Below, one piece after another: positions 5,856 through 8,075 of a stretch of 8,075 nt of DNA (positions are counted from its first letter, which is position 1; the number at the start of each line of letters is the position of its first letter). The DNA comes from Bacteroidota bacterium. GTDB lineage: Bacteria > Bacteroidota > Ignavibacteria > Ignavibacteriales > Melioribacteraceae. The translations under genes were made by a program, and so were the position numbers. The notes under the pieces were generated by a model that ran no database searches, was not told where the DNA came from, and saw only the letters and a program-made list of their open reading frames with translations. Location of the stretch: the NCBI GenBank assembly GCA_021814855.1, contig JAKAHQ010000063.1:1-8075 (forward strand), given 5' to 3'.

Positions 5856-6463
5856 TGCTACAACAAATAATTTCTTACATCGGAACACTCGATACATCTT
5901 TGCTTTATGTAGTTCTCTTCTTTTTTTCATTCATAGAAAATATTTTTCCTCCTTCGCCCAGCGACTTTGTTGTTGTATTCGTTGCAACGCTAATAACTAA
6001 ATCGGCGCTGGGATTTATTCCAATTCTGCTCATTACAAGTTTTGGCAGCGCCGTAGGTTTTATTGTAATGTATTATCTGGGCGAGTTTCTCGGCGATAAA
6101 CTTGTTAGAACCGGTCGTTTCAAATTTATTAAACCCGAAGCATTAGAAAAAGCGGATGGATTTTTTCACAAATACGGCTACAATATAATTTTGGTAAACC
6201 GGTTTATGCCCGGAACGCGCGCCGTAGTAAGTTTTTTCTGCGGAGTTCATAAACTCAAACCGATACGCACATTTATTTATTCTGCGATTAGTTCTTTTTT
6301 CTGGAATGCTATCTTAATTTCACTCGGTGTCTTTCTCGGAAATAACCTGGAGCTTGTAGATTACTACTTGGGACAGTATTCCAAATTCATACTAATAATT
6401 ATGGCTCTGGCAGCTGCCTATTTTCTAATAAGATTTTTGTTGAAAAAGAAAAGAGCTAAATGA
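5855..6463 (+). CDS. DedA-family (VTT/SNARE-associated) membrane protein
   Basis: The 202-residue inner-membrane protein has several hydrophobic and re-entrant segments and the DedA signature. ENIFPPSPSD at 28-37 corresponds to the usual E-x3-PP-x-P-x-E motif with Asp in place of the last Glu. SAVGFIVMYYLGEFLGDK follows, and RFMPGTR at 116-122 carries the two conserved arginines, before FFCGVHKL. Members of this family translocate lipids; some recycle undecaprenyl phosphate across the membrane for cell wall synthesis, and others act on phosphatidylethanolamine. The start ATG shares one base with the ispF stop (TAATG), with only GAGAG just upstream, so coupling to ispF is likely. An in-frame upstream extension to 5810 lies wholly inside ispF and lacks family similarity. 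The stop overlaps lnt by four bases. Confidence 0.94.
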   Translation: MLQQIISYIGTLDTSLLYVVLFFFSFIENIFPPSPSDFVVVFVATLITKSALGFIPILLITSFGSAVGFIVMYYLGEFLGDKLVRTGRFKFIKPEALEKADGFFHKYGYNIILVNRFMPGTRAVVSFFCGVHKLKPIRTFIYSAISSFFWNAILISLGVFLGNNLELVDYYLGQYSKFILIIMALAAAYFLIRFLLKKKRAK

Positions 6464-8075
6464 AATTTTTTAAAAAGTATAATATTCTGTTGACCCCAGA
6501 ACAAAAAAGGGAAAAGAATAAAAATCTTATTCTTGGAATGGCAAGCGGTATTTTGCTCGGATTGTCTTTTCCGCCGTTTCCCTTTCCGTATTTAAGCTTT
6601 ATTTCGCTAATACCTTTTTTGATTGTGCTTGAAAAAAAAGGAACGCTTTTATCCATAAACAGGTTTACTTACCTCACAATTTTCTTTTTTAATCTGTTGA
6701 CGCTTTACTGGGTAGGTAGCTGGACCAAGGAAACCGATCCGTTTTTAATGATATCTGGCGCGGCTTTAATAATTTTCAACCCGTTCTTTTATCTAATTGT
6801 ATCTACGCTTTATTATTTCTCCAAAAAATCTTTCGGCAGTAAAGCGGCGCTGTTCCTTCTGCCTTTCTACTGGGTGTCGTTCGAGTATTTATACAGTCTT
6901 ACCGATCTTAGATTTCCGTGGCTTACGCTCGGAAACTGTCTTCCTATGTTTACGGATTTTATCCAGATAGCAGATATCGTAGGTGTATACGGGCTTTCGT
7001 TGATCATCTTGTTCATAAATGTTTTTTTATATCTTTCCGTTAAAGATTATAGAGTCGGTAGAAAAATAAATTACGGATATACATTAACGGCTGTTCTTAT
7101 TTTTTCAATTGTATATGTCTATGGTATTATTCGTATCAGCGGTTTCAGCTCAACGGAAAACAAAGTTCGCGTCGGTTTGATTCAACCCAACCTTGACCCT
7201 TGGGAAAAATGGCAGATGGGAAATTTAAGCAGACAGTTAAATGAATATTTGGAATTGTCCCGCGCCGCGGTGGATAATGGAGCCGAATTAGTTGTGTGGC
7301 CGGAGTCGGCGTTGCCTGTTTATCTGCTCAGCGGAAATTATGACGATATTGTTGATCGTATCCGAAAGTTTGTTACATCAAATAAAATATTTCTGCTTAC
7401 GGGCATGCCCGATGCAACATTTTATCTTGATAAACAACAAGCTCCGCCTGAAGCAAAAAAAACAAGGGATGGCGTTGCTTATACTTCTTATAATTCCATT
7501 TTACTTTTTTCTCCCTTTACCCGGCAAATTCAAAAGTACGGCAAGATAAAACTTGTTCCGTTCGGCGAACATGTTCCGTTTGTCGAAGAGCTTCCATTCC
7601 TCGGAGATTTTATAAAATGGCAGGTAGGCATTTCAAGCTGGAATGTTGGAAAGAAAAGAGTTGTATTTAACCTTAACGAATCCAACGAATCTCAGCTTCA
7701 GGCGGCAGGCGTTATTTGCATAGAATCTATCTACCCGGATTTTGTTGCGGGATTTGTAAAGAAGGGTGCTGATATAATTGTAATTGTGACCAACGATAGC
7801 TGGTACGGGTATTCGAGCGGACCGTTCCAGCACAAAGAAATTGCAGTGCTGCGGGCCGTTGAGAATAGGCGCAGCGTAGTTCGTGCTGCAAACGGCGGCA
7901 TTAGCTGTATAATAGACCCCCTCGGGAGAATGACTGAGCAGACGGAATTATTCACAAGAACATTTTTAGTTGGCGAAGTAGAAATTAATGACGGGCTCAC
8001 AGTCTATACGCGCTACCCGCTGTTGATTCCGCTGATTGCTTCCGGCATCTCAGTAATAACTATTTTATTCTTTTT
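6460..8075 (+). CDS. lnt: Apolipoprotein N-acyltransferase Lnt (3' end outside window)
   Basis: Lnt adds the third acyl chain to the N-terminal cysteine of lipoproteins in the inner membrane of Gram-negative bacteria. The frame runs open from ATG at 6460 to the right edge, 538 codons, so only a short tail can be missing (E. coli Lnt has 512 residues). The N-terminal half is a bundle of hydrophobic helices, starting with a LGLSFPPFPFPYLSF segment. The periplasmic nitrilase-like domain follows from about residue 240. Its catalytic triad is visible: Glu282 in VWPESALP, Lys362 in YGKIKLVPFGEHVPF, and Cys420 in GVICIESIYPDF. TNDSWYG and the HKEIAVLRAVENRR stretch are also typical. It overlaps the DedA gene by four bases (ATGA). 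The frame ends in a new hydrophobic stretch (LLIPLIASGISVITILF), the usual last membrane helix. Confidence 0.97.
   Translation, partial: MKFFKKYNILLTPEQKREKNKNLILGMASGILLGLSFPPFPFPYLSFISLIPFLIVLEKKGTLLSINRFTYLTIFFFNLLTLYWVGSWTKETDPFLMISGAALIIFNPFFYLIVSTLYYFSKKSFGSKAALFLLPFYWVSFEYLYSLTDLRFPWLTLGNCLPMFTDFIQIADIVGVYGLSLIILFINVFLYLSVKDYRVGRKINYGYTLTAVLIFSIVYVYGIIRISGFSSTENKVRVGLIQPNLDPWEKWQMGNLSRQLNEYLELSRAAVDNGAELVVWPESALPVYLLSGNYDDIVDRIRKFVTSNKIFLLTGMPDATFYLDKQQAPPEAKKTRDGVAYTSYNSILLFSPFTRQIQKYGKIKLVPFGEHVPFVEELPFLGDFIKWQVGISSWNVGKKRVVFNLNESNESQLQAAGVICIESIYPDFVAGFVKKGADIIVIVTNDSWYGYSSGPFQHKEIAVLRAVENRRSVVRAANGGISCIIDPLGRMTEQTELFTRTFLVGEVEINDGLTVYTRYPLLIPLIASGISVITILFF

Noticed and set aside
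1..8075. CRISPR array, insertion sequence, tRNA or rRNA
   Set aside because: No regularly spaced repeats, transposase motifs, terminal inverted repeats or RNA-gene signatures were seen.

Overview
The window is ordinary chromosomal housekeeping DNA of an AT-rich Gram-negative bacterium. The most likely source is the Bacteroidetes/Chlorobi/Ignavibacteria group. The reasons are the style of the protein sequences, an upstream element matching the TAnnTTTG type of promoter known from Bacteroidetes, and several genes started without a clear Shine-Dalgarno. An outer membrane is implied by apolipoprotein N-acyltransferase (Lnt). The lineage is an inference; no rRNA or tRNA gene is present to fix it.

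Layout. (1) Positions 1-360 hold the 3' end of queG (queuosine tRNA synthesis). (2) 468-1418 is trxB, thioredoxin reductase, closed by a strong hairpin terminator at 1428-1458 that also serves the convergent gene. (3) 1502-1846, minus strand, is a small three-helix membrane protein of DUF6249 type. (4) 1847-2056 is a divergent control region. (5) 2057-3150 is an ECF sigma factor followed, with a 4-base overlap, by a membrane-anchored presumed anti-sigma factor. (6) From 3254 to the right edge runs a tight six-gene string: era, an EamA-type transporter, acylphosphatase, ispF, a DedA-family protein and lnt (cut by the edge). Every junction in this string overlaps by 1 to 8 bases, so it is almost certainly one transcript with translational coupling.

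The most informative non-coding signal is in the divergent region. The word TGTAACCTT occurs once on the plus strand and twice on the minus strand. Two of these copies, one facing the sigma gene and one facing the DUF6249 gene, are followed after exactly 15 bases by GTC and an A-rich end (GTCTAA, GTCATAA). This is the shape of an ECF sigma-factor promoter of the E. coli sigma-E type. It suggests that the sigma factor switches on both itself plus its anti-sigma factor and the divergent membrane protein, which would make a compact self-regulated envelope-stress module. For the sigma gene the predicted transcript start falls almost on the start codon, so this mRNA may be leaderless.

A second point is IspF. 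The residue corresponding to the third metal ligand (His42 in E. coli) is Asn46 here, while the rest of the active site looks intact. The operon has a loose envelope theme: isoprenoid precursor synthesis (IspF), a family that recycles undecaprenyl phosphate (DedA) and lipoprotein maturation (Lnt), behind the ribosome-assembly GTPase Era. No mobile element, CRISPR array, tRNA or rRNA was seen.
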